From contig JABFSB010000063.1 in NCBI GenBank assembly GCA_013140875.1, forward strand, positions 1-6,958: 6,958 nucleotides of DNA, written 5' to 3'. Source of the DNA: Acidobacteriota bacterium. Its GTDB lineage: Bacteria > Acidobacteriota > Blastocatellia > Pyrinomonadales > Pyrinomonadaceae. Each line of letters begins with the position of its first letter. Positions within the stretch are counted from its first letter, which is position 1. Of this stretch, positions 1-6,375 are shown one piece after another. Below the pieces are notes generated by a model that saw nothing but the letters and a program-made list of their open reading frames with translations, was not told where the DNA came from and did no database searches. Made by a program: the position numbers and the translations under genes.

Positions 1-122
1 GCTGGGCTGCGGTTGGAATGGCCGCGGCCAATATCAAAATCGAAAAAAAAGTCAAAATACGGACTGATCCCATAGTTCTTCCCGCCTGTTCAATATCTGC
101 TAAACATTTTATCATAAAGTAT

Positions 123-797
123 ATGCGGGAGAGGTTGTTGGAAGTCCGGCGCCTGGGACGGGTTGCCTACGGAGAAGCGCTTGAACTTCAGAAAACACTT
201 GAAGCTGAGGTAATTGCGGCCCGTGAGCGCGATCATCTGCTGCTTCTCGAACACCCGCACACATTCACGATCGGTCGGCGAGCAAAAGAGACCGGTGTCC
301 TCGCGACGCCGGAACTCCTTAAGAATCTGCAAGTTGAGGTCTTTGAAACAAACCGCGGCGGAAAGGTGACTTACCACGGGATCGGCCAGATTGTCGGTTA
401 TCCTATTATCAGCCTGTCGCCCGACCGCGAGGATGTGCACAAATACGTCCGCGATCTGGAAGAGGTCTTGATACGCACCATGGCCGATTTTCAGATCGAT
501 GCCTTTCGAATAGAAGGGCTTACCGGCGTTCATACAGCCGAGGGAAAAATCGCGGCTATCGGCGTGCATATAAAACGATGGGTCACGACACACGGATTCG
601 CGTTGAACGTGAACACGGACCTTAGCTATTACAACTGGATCATCGCCTGCGAAGGTGAGCCGGTCACGTCGATGGACAAATTGCTCGGCCGCGAGACCGA
701 CATGGCCCGGGTTGAAGAACGCCTGGCAGAAAATTTTGCCGAAGTTTTCGGCATGAAGATCGCCGCGGGTTCGACAGCGGAACGCATCGCAGCCTGA
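123..797 (+). CDS. lipB: Octanoyltransferase LipB (lipoyl(octanoyl) transferase)
   Basis: LipB moves octanoyl from octanoyl-ACP to the lysine of lipoyl domains (pyruvate and 2-oxoglutarate dehydrogenases, GcvH) in the cytoplasm, the first step of endogenous lipoate synthesis before LipA. Numbering from this start, the family motifs are all present: RGGKVTYHGIGQ (residues 78-89), KIAAIG with the catalytic lysine at 142, THGFALNV (156-163), and the catalytic cysteine at 176 in IIACEGEPVTSM. The usual PCG around that cysteine reads ACE here, but the cysteine itself is kept. The frame is also open upstream to the left edge, with an ATG at 18 giving 259 aa. I prefer 123 because MRERLLEVRRLGRVAYGEAL matches the usual LipB N-terminus and gives 224 aa, normal for the family, while the extra 35 residues look non-conserved and the DNA there is AT-rich. 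No good Shine-Dalgarno precedes 123, so the start remains open. Identity is very secure. Confidence 0.93.
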   Translation: MRERLLEVRRLGRVAYGEALELQKTLEAEVIAARERDHLLLLEHPHTFTIGRRAKETGVLATPELLKNLQVEVFETNRGGKVTYHGIGQIVGYPIISLSPDREDVHKYVRDLEEVLIRTMADFQIDAFRIEGLTGVHTAEGKIAAIGVHIKRWVTTHGFALNVNTDLSYYNWIIACEGEPVTSMDKLLGRETDMARVEERLAENFAEVFGMKIAAGSTAERIAA

Positions 798-832
798 GTT
801 TGCGGAAGCCCGCACCTGAGCAAAGCGCATAG

Positions 833-848
833 CTAAAATTTTAGGAGA
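833..848 (+). promoter_or_regulatory. Ribosome binding site of the lipoprotein gene overlapping a 12-bp palindrome
   Basis: AGGAGA at 843-848 lies four bases before the ATG at 853 and is a strong Shine-Dalgarno that fixes this start. It overlaps the perfect palindrome CTAAAATTTTAG at 833-844. The palindrome could be a small operator or simply AT-rich spacer; a regulatory role is inference only. Confidence 0.5.
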
Positions 849-852
849 AATT

Positions 853-1791
853 ATGATCAATTCTCGTTACATTGCAATCTTCGTTCTTTCAGCATTAGCA
901 TTCGGCTGTGCGACGCAGCAGCAGCCCAAGTCCGGTTCCGAGGCAATGAACTCCAATACCTCGAATGCAAAGCCGGCAGCATTCCGCGAGACGATCACAA
1001 TTGCCGAACGTCCGCAGACTGTCAAAGATCAGATGGCGTTACGCGGAGCTCAGGACGAAGCCGAGCCCAAGCTGACCATCGTCGAACCGAAAGAAGGTCT
1101 GACCGTTACCAGCTCGACGGTAAAGGTGAAATTGATCATCGCCGGCGACCTGAAAGGCTATATGCCCGGAATGGACCCGCAGACGAAGATGGGCAATCAC
1201 ATTCACGTCATTCTCGACAACCAGCCGTACGAGGCCTATTACAATCTCGACAACGAGTTCGAACTGCGTAACGTGACCGACGGCGAGCACACAATCCGCG
1301 TTTTTGCTTCGCGGCCGTGGCACGAGAGCTATAAGAACGAAGGTTCGTTCCAAATGGTCCGCTTTATCGTCAAAAATGGCGGCGGAGACGCGACGAAACC
1401 GACCACGGCCAACAACGGCAGCACGATGGCTTCGCCGACACCCGAAGGCAAGGACATGCAGAACTCGACCGCCGGTACCGTCGATCCGAAAAAACCGCTG
1501 CTCACATACAGCCGCCCGAAAGGCGAATACAAGGACGCCGCCGCCGAAAGCATCATGATCGATTTCTGGCTCGACAACGCTAAGCTAAAAGATGATGGCG
1601 GCCAGTATCGCGTCCGTTACACCATTGACGGCGGCGTCGGGATGTATATCGACAAATGGGAACCGATCTGGCTCACGGGCTGGTCGGCAGGAACGCATTC
1701 GATCAAGCTGGAACTGGTCGACCAGGCCGATAACGTCGTGGACAACGGTGGTTATAATTCGACGACTCGGGAGATAACCGTAATCAGATAA
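853..1791 (+). CDS. Putative lipoprotein with two Ig-like repeats, function unknown
   Basis: I do not recognise a named family. The 312-aa product begins with a lipoprotein signal peptide: a short basic start, a hydrophobic stretch (residues 6-17) and the lipobox LAFGC with the acceptor cysteine at 19, so it should be lipid-anchored in the envelope. A polar linker (about 20-70) follows. Two beta-rich segments come next, about 72-174 and 214-312, separated by a Thr/Asn/Pro-rich linker (about 175-212). They look like diverged copies: PKLTIVEPKEG versus KPLLTYSRPKGEY near their starts, and DGEHTIRVF versus AGTHSIKLELVD near their ends. The first copy has GNHIHVILDNQPYEAYY, reminiscent of small periplasmic proteins with an HxHxxLDxxP motif (DUF6130-like). 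That resemblance is from memory and not tested. The gene starts 55 bases after lipB on the same strand and could be co-transcribed, though no shared function is apparent. A long inverted repeat begins 16 bases after the stop codon. Confidence 0.82.
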   Translation: MINSRYIAIFVLSALAFGCATQQQPKSGSEAMNSNTSNAKPAAFRETITIAERPQTVKDQMALRGAQDEAEPKLTIVEPKEGLTVTSSTVKVKLIIAGDLKGYMPGMDPQTKMGNHIHVILDNQPYEAYYNLDNEFELRNVTDGEHTIRVFASRPWHESYKNEGSFQMVRFIVKNGGGDATKPTTANNGSTMASPTPEGKDMQNSTAGTVDPKKPLLTYSRPKGEYKDAAAESIMIDFWLDNAKLKDDGGQYRVRYTIDGGVGMYIDKWEPIWLTGWSAGTHSIKLELVDQADNVVDNGGYNSTTREITVIR

Positions 1792-1807
1792 CGCCGGAGA
1801 ATTCTTG

Positions 1808-1878
1808 ATTGTCAATTGTCAATTGGGCGATTGTTAATTGGTACCAATGGTACAATCGGCCAATTTACAATTGACAAT
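1808..1878. repeat. Long imperfect inverted repeat, AT-rich (27-bp arms, 17-nt loop)
   Basis: The arms 1808-1834 and 1852-1878 pair at 25 of 27 positions; the mismatches are 1820/1866 and 1827/1859. The left arm also contains near-repeats of TTGTCAATTG, AATTGGGCGATTG and TTAATTGG, so the element is built from short AATTG-type words. It starts 16 bases after the lipoprotein stop and ends 95 bases before the esterase start. Only a short T run (1878-1881) follows, so it is a weak candidate for an intrinsic terminator. It may instead be a palindromic interspersed repeat or a MITE remnant. No target-site duplication is evident at its edges. The rest of the gap (1881-1973) shows nothing I can name. 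Confidence 0.85.
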
Positions 1879-1973
1879 TTTCCGTGACTTGCGGTCGGCG
1901 GCAAATTCTCTTAACCTCAAGTTTTCAAATATCAACCTTTTGGCCCTCACTCACGTGCGGGCTAACGAAACTT

Positions 1974-2714
1974 ATGCGACGCGAGACTACTTCGTGGTAC
2001 AGCCACAACCTCAACATGGACATGCCCTTGGTGGCATATGGGCACGCGGGATATCCGCTTTTGATGTTCCCGACGGCGGCCGCCGATTATCTTGAATACG
2101 AGCGATTCTATCTGGTCGATGCGATCAAATGGTTTATCGAAAACGGCTTGATCCGCGCGTACTCGATAAATTCCGTCAATAAATACAGCCTGCTCAACCG
2201 CGAATCGCACCCGGCGTGGAAGATGGAAATGATGCAGCGTTATGACCGGTACATCATGGAAGAGGTCTTGCCGCTGATCCGCAACGAATGCGGCCAGGAC
2301 GCGAAACCGCTGACCACCGGAGCGTCGCTTGGAGCCTTTCTCGCTGCCAATACTTACTTCAAACACTCCGACAATTTTCGCGGCACGATCGCGATGAGCG
2401 GCAGTTACGACATCTATAATTACCTCGACAAGGGCTTTTACGACGACAACGTCTATTTCAATAACCCGTCGATGTATTTGCCAAAGCTCAACGACGATTA
2501 CCACCTTCCGCGATTGCAAAATGCCGATTCAATCGTCATCGTCTCCGGCCAGGGCAACTACGAAGCCCCGGACCGCAGCCGCGACCTTTCCGGCATCCTT
2601 CACTCAAAAGGCATTCCGCATATGCTCGAACTCTGGGGCCACGACGTAGGCCACGACTGGCCATGGTGGCGCAAGATGCTGCCTTATTATCTCGGCAAGT
2701 TCTGCGAACGGTAA
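1974..2714 (+). CDS. Alpha/beta-hydrolase esterase (esterase D / COG4947-like)
   Basis: The 246-aa product resembles the putative esterase family (PF00756, COG4947-like), cytoplasmic serine hydrolases of mostly unknown substrate. It opens with SWYSHNLNMDMPLVAYGHAGYPLLMFPT, typical of the N-terminal strand and oxyanion region. The nucleophile elbow is TTGASLGA, with serine 118. SIVIVSGQGNYEAPDRSRDL (residues 186-205) is where the acidic triad residue is expected, and WGHDVGHDWPWWRKMLPYYL (221-240) supplies the catalytic histidine, most likely H227. There is no signal peptide or membrane segment. The frame is open further upstream (GTG at 1884), but the ATG at 1974 matches the usual N-terminus of relatives. 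No clear Shine-Dalgarno precedes it. It stands alone between two large intergenic gaps, so its physiological substrate cannot be inferred from context. Confidence 0.88.
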   Translation: MRRETTSWYSHNLNMDMPLVAYGHAGYPLLMFPTAAADYLEYERFYLVDAIKWFIENGLIRAYSINSVNKYSLLNRESHPAWKMEMMQRYDRYIMEEVLPLIRNECGQDAKPLTTGASLGAFLAANTYFKHSDNFRGTIAMSGSYDIYNYLDKGFYDDNVYFNNPSMYLPKLNDDYHLPRLQNADSIVIVSGQGNYEAPDRSRDLSGILHSKGIPHMLELWGHDVGHDWPWWRKMLPYYLGKFCER

Positions 2715-2768
2715 AACATTTCGCATGCACTTGTCCGCGGTCGCTGTGACTGGATAGACCAGAACAGT

Positions 2769-2904
2769 GATTTTTGCGCCGCGCCGCTCAGGGTGGCGCA
2801 AGCGGCGCAAGGCGGCGCAAGAATCGGCTTTTTCGCGATTTTTGTTCCGTTCCGCTCGTGACGGAACAACCGGAACACGCCGGAACAAAAATCGGCGTTT
2901 TTTG
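2769..2904. repeat. Diverged tandem duplication of a 68-bp hairpin unit with matching arm changes
   Basis: Unit A (2769-2836) and unit B (2837-2904) align without gaps at an offset of 68; 46 of the first 65 positions are identical. Each unit has two reverse-complement copies of a five-base word followed by three direct copies spaced 9 then 10 bases apart. In unit A the word is GGCGC (direct at 2795, 2804 and 2814; as GCGCC at 2776 and 2781). In unit B it is GGAAC (2863, 2872 and 2882; as GTTCC at 2844 and 2849). Outer stems are 2769-2782 with 2812-2825 in A (14 pairs including one G-T) and 2836-2849 with 2881-2894 in B (14 perfect pairs). Both units end in ATCGGC plus a T run. No protein is credible here: the 70-codon frame from 2774 has low-complexity, repeat-driven sequence. 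Confidence 0.85.
2877..2903 (+). terminator. Candidate intrinsic terminator at the end of the second hairpin unit
   Basis: ACGCCG (2877-2882) pairs with CGGCGT (2893-2898) around a 10-base loop, and T residues run on to 2903. This is a reasonable Rho-independent terminator for rightward transcription, though 163 bases beyond the esterase stop. The same bases can also pair in the larger unit-B stem, so the two folds are alternatives. Confidence 0.5.
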
Positions 2905-3021
2905 TATTTCTTCAAAAAGTGCCCACATTAAGACTGCAAATTTTCAAAGAACTACCAACGACACAAAGTGTATCATATCTGGTTGATATTTGCACGCACA
3001 AAACATTTTTCCCGAAACTTT

Positions 3022-3036
3022 GTTCCGACCGGGAAC
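3022..3036. repeat. Small inverted repeat GTTCC-N5-GGAAC overlapping the -35 element
   Basis: GTTCC (3022-3026) and GGAAC (3032-3036) are perfect reverse complements separated by GACCG. The right half is also the GGAAC of the proposed -35 element. It could be an operator, or a chance companion of the -35 motif. The same word fills the second hairpin unit at 2837-2904. Confidence 0.4.
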
Positions 3037-3059
3037 CTTTCGGCGTACCGGGCATCTAA
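3032..3059 (+). promoter_or_regulatory. ECF-sigma-type promoter upstream of the 3087 gene
   Basis: GGAACCT at 3032-3038, then 16 bases, then TCTAA at 3055-3059, closely fits the sigma-E/ECF pattern GGAACTT-N16-TCTGA. Transcription would start near 3065-3067, leaving about 20 bases of leader that includes the GGAG ribosome site at 3075-3078. Position and spacing are both right, but which ECF factor would read it cannot be told from this window. Confidence 0.6.
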
Positions 3060-3086
3060 TCTAAGTAGAAGAGTGGAGACTACTTT

Positions 3087-3629
3087 ATGAGGTGGATTGT
3101 ACGGTTATTGGTTTTCGCGGCTGCTTTGTTTTTTGGTATCGGCGCGACGGCGGTCGGACTTGAAGTCAGGCCTTACATGACTCTCCGCGACATCGAGGTT
3201 GAAGAACTCAATCCGGTGAGAGCCGGCATCGCTCCCGATCCGGAAGGCATCCACGTCATGTACGCCGGAACCGTGCAGATCACAAACAAGGAGCAGTACT
3301 TAAAGTTCATCATCCACAATGGCGGAGACGAGCCGCTAAATTACACTGGATACTCCGCCGACCATTCCTTTCCGCTGATAAGGGCAAATGAGAGCGATCT
3401 CCCGGACACTTATAGATGCAGCAGGGGAACAAGCCGGTACACCATACTACCTAACCGTTCCGTTGAACTACACGTTTCACTCGATGAGTTCCGAAGCCGT
3501 CCGCCAAAAAACTCTAGTATCTCCGTCGGCTTTAACCTCCGCCCCGTGTCGGCGCCGGAACACTCGATCCATTACTCAGAACCATTCCCGCTGCCGGAGT
3601 CATTTCGAAGGGCGATCAGCCCGCAGTAA
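3087..3629 (+). CDS. Exported protein of unknown function
   Basis: I do not recognise a family. The 180-aa product starts with a classical signal sequence: MRWIVR, then a hydrophobic run (residues 7-24, LLVFAAALFFGIGATAVG), with possible cleavage near residue 24. No lipobox is present. The mature part (about 155 aa) alternates short hydrophobic stretches in a way that suggests a beta-sandwich: VMYAGTVQITN (57-67), YLKFIIHNGGDEPLNYTGY (71-89), RSVELHVSLDEF (124-135) and SISVGFNLRPV (144-154). It has one cysteine (C111). The phrasing LKFIIHNGGDEPLNY resembles proteins that describe an unequal or reduced contact between strands in Ig-like folds, but this is only impression. The start is supported by GGAG at 3075-3078, eight bases ahead. 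Upstream is an ECF-type promoter, so it may belong to an envelope or stress regulon. A hairpin terminator follows the stop. Confidence 0.75.
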   Translation: MRWIVRLLVFAAALFFGIGATAVGLEVRPYMTLRDIEVEELNPVRAGIAPDPEGIHVMYAGTVQITNKEQYLKFIIHNGGDEPLNYTGYSADHSFPLIRANESDLPDTYRCSRGTSRYTILPNRSVELHVSLDEFRSRPPKNSSISVGFNLRPVSAPEHSIHYSEPFPLPESFRRAISPQ

Positions 3630-3687
3630 GTATCGGGCTGTGCCGGATCGATTTTGATCTTTTCCAGCGTGGGTTGCTTTATACAAA

Positions 3688-3730
3688 AATGGCGTCGATC
3701 GGCTTTGTGCCTTCGACGCCATTGATTTTT
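3688..3730. terminator. Bidirectional intrinsic terminator between convergent genes
   Basis: AATGGCGTCGA (3688-3698) and TCGACGCCATT (3713-3723) form a perfect 11-bp stem with a 14-base loop. A T run (3726-3730) follows on the plus strand and an A run (3685-3689) on the other side becomes a T run for leftward transcription. It sits between the 3087-3629 gene and the 3' end of the PBP gene, so it can serve both. Confidence 0.85.
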
Positions 3731-3745
3731 CCAGTCTAAACCTGT

Positions 3746-6304
3746 CTAACCATCACCCTTTTTGCCCTTTGGCTTGGTGCCTTCGGGTTTTTCGGCGGGT
3801 GGCGGGTCGGGTTTTTTGACTGGCGGCTGTTGGACCGGTGGTTTGATCGGCGGCGGGTCGCCGTTGGTGACGGGTGGTTTGACCGTGTCGGGCCCGCCGG
3901 TGTCGCCGGCCGGAGTGTCGGTGGTGGTCGTGGTCGTATCGGTCGTCGCGGGCTTGCTCACGGCGCCGGTACGAATGCTGTTCTGCTCGGCTTTTTCCAA
4001 TTTTTCAAGTTCCTCGCGCTTGTTCCGCTCCATTAACGATTTGATCTCGCTAGGCATGGGCGGAGCGTCCGGGAAGCGCTCGATCTTTTTGCCTTTCATA
4101 AAGGCGTTCATGAAGGAATTAAAGTAAGGCAAGGCGCCATGGCCGCCGGTCATATTCCCGCCTAGATCTTCTTTCCTTTCCGGGTTGCCCATCCAAACGC
4201 CGGTCACATACGTCGGCGTATAGCCGATAAACCAAACGTCGGTGTGATCGTTTACCGTGCCGGTTTTGCCGGCCAGGGGCTGTCCCGCCGCGCTGGCCGC
4301 CGCCGCGGTTCCGCCGCCCGAGGTAACGCCGCGCATCATTTCGACCATCGTGAGAGCTACGTATTCGCTCGTAACTTTCGAACTGGCCTTGTCCCATTCC
4401 TCGAGAAGCGTTCCATCGCGGCTATAAACCTTTCGGATCAGGTGCGGAGCGACGCGAATGCCTTTATTAGGAAAAGCGGAGTAGGCGGCCACCATCTCAA
4501 CCAGCGATGCTTCACTGGCGCCGAGTGCGGACGGCAGGCTGGGAGCCATCGGGTTCGAGATGCCGAAACGACGCACCATCTGGCCGCCCGACTGTATCCC
4601 GACCTGTTCGAGCAAATGGACCGCCGCCAGATTGTACGACTTGGCAAGGGCGATCTTCATCGGCACATTCGGGTGGCTGGTGCTGCCGTCATAATTGTGC
4701 GGCTGCCAACCGCCGCGCTTGATCGGAGCTCCGCTCACCAGCATATCCGGAGTCATGCCATCTTCGACCGCGGCCGTATAGATGAACGGTTTATACGCCG
4801 AACCGGTTTGCCGCAGCCCTTGAGTGGCGTTGTTGAACCTGTTGGTATGATAATCGTAACCGCCCACCATGGCCGCGATCTCACCGGTGTGCGAATCGAT
4901 TGTTACGATCGACGCCTGTACCTCGGGCACCTGCGACAGTTGAACTTGAAGCACCTGATTTTCGGGATCGACCTTTTCGACCAAAAACTCGGCAAGCATT
5001 CCGGGCTTCAGCTCGTCCTTCGGCCGCTTGCCGCTGCGGCCCATATTTTTGGCCGAGACCACGGCTTTATATTTGCCAAAACGGACGCCTACTTCATCGG
5101 CCGTCGGGTTGGACTTTACGACCAGCCCTTTTATGTATTCGCCTTCTTCATACTCGTCGCCGTACCAGTCGGCGTGCTTATACGACGACAGGGCCTTTTC
5201 GATCTCCTTGGCGTCGGTCAACGGCTGTTCGTCGGCATCGACGAGGATATTCTGGTAATCCGAACGCCACGCCCGGCCCTTATCATACGCCCGAAGCCGC
5301 TCGCGGATAACACGTGTCGCGATCTTTTGGCCTTCCACATTTATGGTCGTGTAAACCTTCAGGCCGCCCTGGGCGACTCGTGTCGTGTACTTTTCTTCGA
5401 GATATTTGCGAATCTCTTCCACCGGATAGTCCCAAGCGGTCGATTTCGGCAGCGATTGATAATAGGCGGTGTCGGCCAGCTTTATCGGCTTTGCCTTGGC
5501 GGCGTCGATCATCGACTGCGAGTAGGTTTCCGGAAAATATTTCGCCATCTGATCGAGTACGACATCGCGCCGGGCCCGGGCCTTTTCCATGCTGCGGGTC
5601 GGCGAATATTCAGGCGACTTAGGTATCGCGGCAAGAAGGGCCGCTTCTTCCAGGCTCAACTCATTCAGCGATTTGCCGAAATATGTCCGCGAACCGGCTT
5701 CGAAACCGTAAGCACCCGCACCGAGGAAAACGTAATTCATGTACATTTCCAGAATCTGGCGCTTGGTGTAGAACCTTTCGATCTGTAATGCGACCGCCCA
5801 TTCATTGACCTTTCGGGTGTAGGTCTGGTCCTTGTACAAGAAAAGATTTTTCGCAAGCTGCTGAGTGATGGTCGAGGCTCCTTCGGTCTTGCCTGACGTA
5901 AGATTCTTAAAGACCACGCCCGCGATACGGTATGGATCGATGCCGATGTGATCGTAGAAACGGTTGTCTTCGACCGCGATCAGTGCGTCCTCGACATTCT
6001 TCGGTATATCTTTTTCTTTTATCGGAATGCGTTTTTCGATGGCGAATTCGGCCAGAACGGTTTCGCCGTCGTCGGCGTAAATAGTTGTCACCTGCGGCGG
6101 GCGGTACGTTGCAAGAGCCGAAACCTCGGTCGCGTATCGCGAATTGTTCAGGTAATAAGACGCAAGAATGCCCGTCAACCCGCCGGCCGTAAGAGCAAGA
6201 AGAAGCGCCGCAAAAAACCAGCCGAACTTCACAAACTTTCGGCCCTTGCCCGAGCGTATCGACTCGACTTCAGTCGTCCGTATTTTCTTAATATCTCTCG
6301 CCAT
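3746..6304 (-). CDS. mrcA: Class A penicillin-binding protein 1A (bifunctional transglycosylase/transpeptidase)
   Basis: This enzyme polymerises lipid II into glycan strands and cross-links the peptides in the periplasm. The 852-aa product has a basic cytoplasmic tail, a signal-anchor helix (about residues 27-51), and a GT51 transglycosylase domain (about 83-260). The catalytic glutamate is E112 in EDNRFYDHIGID, followed by GASTITQQLAKNLFL and a second glutamate, E168, in KVNEWA. An OB-like domain (about 375-460) follows, then the transpeptidase (about 463-740) with S502 in SAYK (SxxK), SYN at 556-558 and KTG at 680-682. All active-site motifs are intact, so it should be active and beta-lactam sensitive. 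After about residue 740 come a charged helix and a Thr/Pro/Lys-rich tail (about 781-852), probably disordered. The start is supported by GGAGAG (6311-6316 on the complement), six bases upstream. It lies 71 bases downstream of rodA on the same strand, probably in one operon. The symbol mrcA (also ponA) follows the 1A-type architecture. Confidence 0.95.
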   Translation of the reverse strand: MARDIKKIRTTEVESIRSGKGRKFVKFGWFFAALLLALTAGGLTGILASYYLNNSRYATEVSALATYRPPQVTTIYADDGETVLAEFAIEKRIPIKEKDIPKNVEDALIAVEDNRFYDHIGIDPYRIAGVVFKNLTSGKTEGASTITQQLAKNLFLYKDQTYTRKVNEWAVALQIERFYTKRQILEMYMNYVFLGAGAYGFEAGSRTYFGKSLNELSLEEAALLAAIPKSPEYSPTRSMEKARARRDVVLDQMAKYFPETYSQSMIDAAKAKPIKLADTAYYQSLPKSTAWDYPVEEIRKYLEEKYTTRVAQGGLKVYTTINVEGQKIATRVIRERLRAYDKGRAWRSDYQNILVDADEQPLTDAKEIEKALSSYKHADWYGDEYEEGEYIKGLVVKSNPTADEVGVRFGKYKAVVSAKNMGRSGKRPKDELKPGMLAEFLVEKVDPENQVLQVQLSQVPEVQASIVTIDSHTGEIAAMVGGYDYHTNRFNNATQGLRQTGSAYKPFIYTAAVEDGMTPDMLVSGAPIKRGGWQPHNYDGSTSHPNVPMKIALAKSYNLAAVHLLEQVGIQSGGQMVRRFGISNPMAPSLPSALGASEASLVEMVAAYSAFPNKGIRVAPHLIRKVYSRDGTLLEEWDKASSKVTSEYVALTMVEMMRGVTSGGGTAAAASAAGQPLAGKTGTVNDHTDVWFIGYTPTYVTGVWMGNPERKEDLGGNMTGGHGALPYFNSFMNAFMKGKKIERFPDAPPMPSEIKSLMERNKREELEKLEKAEQNSIRTGAVSKPATTDTTTTTTDTPAGDTGGPDTVKPPVTNGDPPPIKPPVQQPPVKKPDPPPAEKPEGTKPKGKKGDG

Positions 6305-6375
6305 AACTATCTCTCCGTCAGAACCAAAAGCGTTAGGTCCGCTCCCGCTTCGGTAGCCACCGCTCCGGATTCCGA

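Larger units (their letters stand above)
2715..3086. other. 372-base gene-free gap between the esterase and the 3087 gene
   Basis: The gap holds the duplicated hairpin units and terminator (2769-2904), and the ECF-like promoter with its overlapping small palindrome (3022-3059). I see nothing I can name in 2715-2768 or in 2905-3021, which is AT-rich. No tRNA-like cloverleaf or coding frame is convincing. Confidence 0.6.

Noticed and set aside
834..839. TAAAAT as a -10 box for the lipoprotein gene
   Set aside because: No -35-like sequence at the right distance, and the start of transcription would fall inside the ribosome site.
90..860. 256-codon open frame on the minus strand opposite lipB
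   Set aside because: It mirrors the clearly identified lipB and has no family features of its own.
1871..1876. Perfect TTGACA as a -35 box for the esterase gene
   Set aside because: It is part of the inverted repeat and no -10-like sequence lies 16-18 bases downstream.
2769..2904. CRISPR array reading of the repeated words
   Set aside because: The repeats are only five to seven bases, spaced 9-10 bases apart, with no unique spacers and no cas genes.
2774..2986. 70-codon frame across the duplicated hairpin units
   Set aside because: Its Arg/Ala-rich start comes from the GGCGCAA repeats, no ribosome site precedes it, and the DNA is better explained as structured repeats.
3731..3750. Near-direct repeat CAGTCTAAAC / CTGTCTAACC beside the terminator
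   Set aside because: Too short and imperfect to separate from chance.
4244..5788. 514-codon open frame on the plus strand, antisense to the PBP gene
   Set aside because: It lies wholly opposite a PBP with every catalytic motif intact, its product has no recognisable domain, and such antisense frames arise from codon bias in the true gene.
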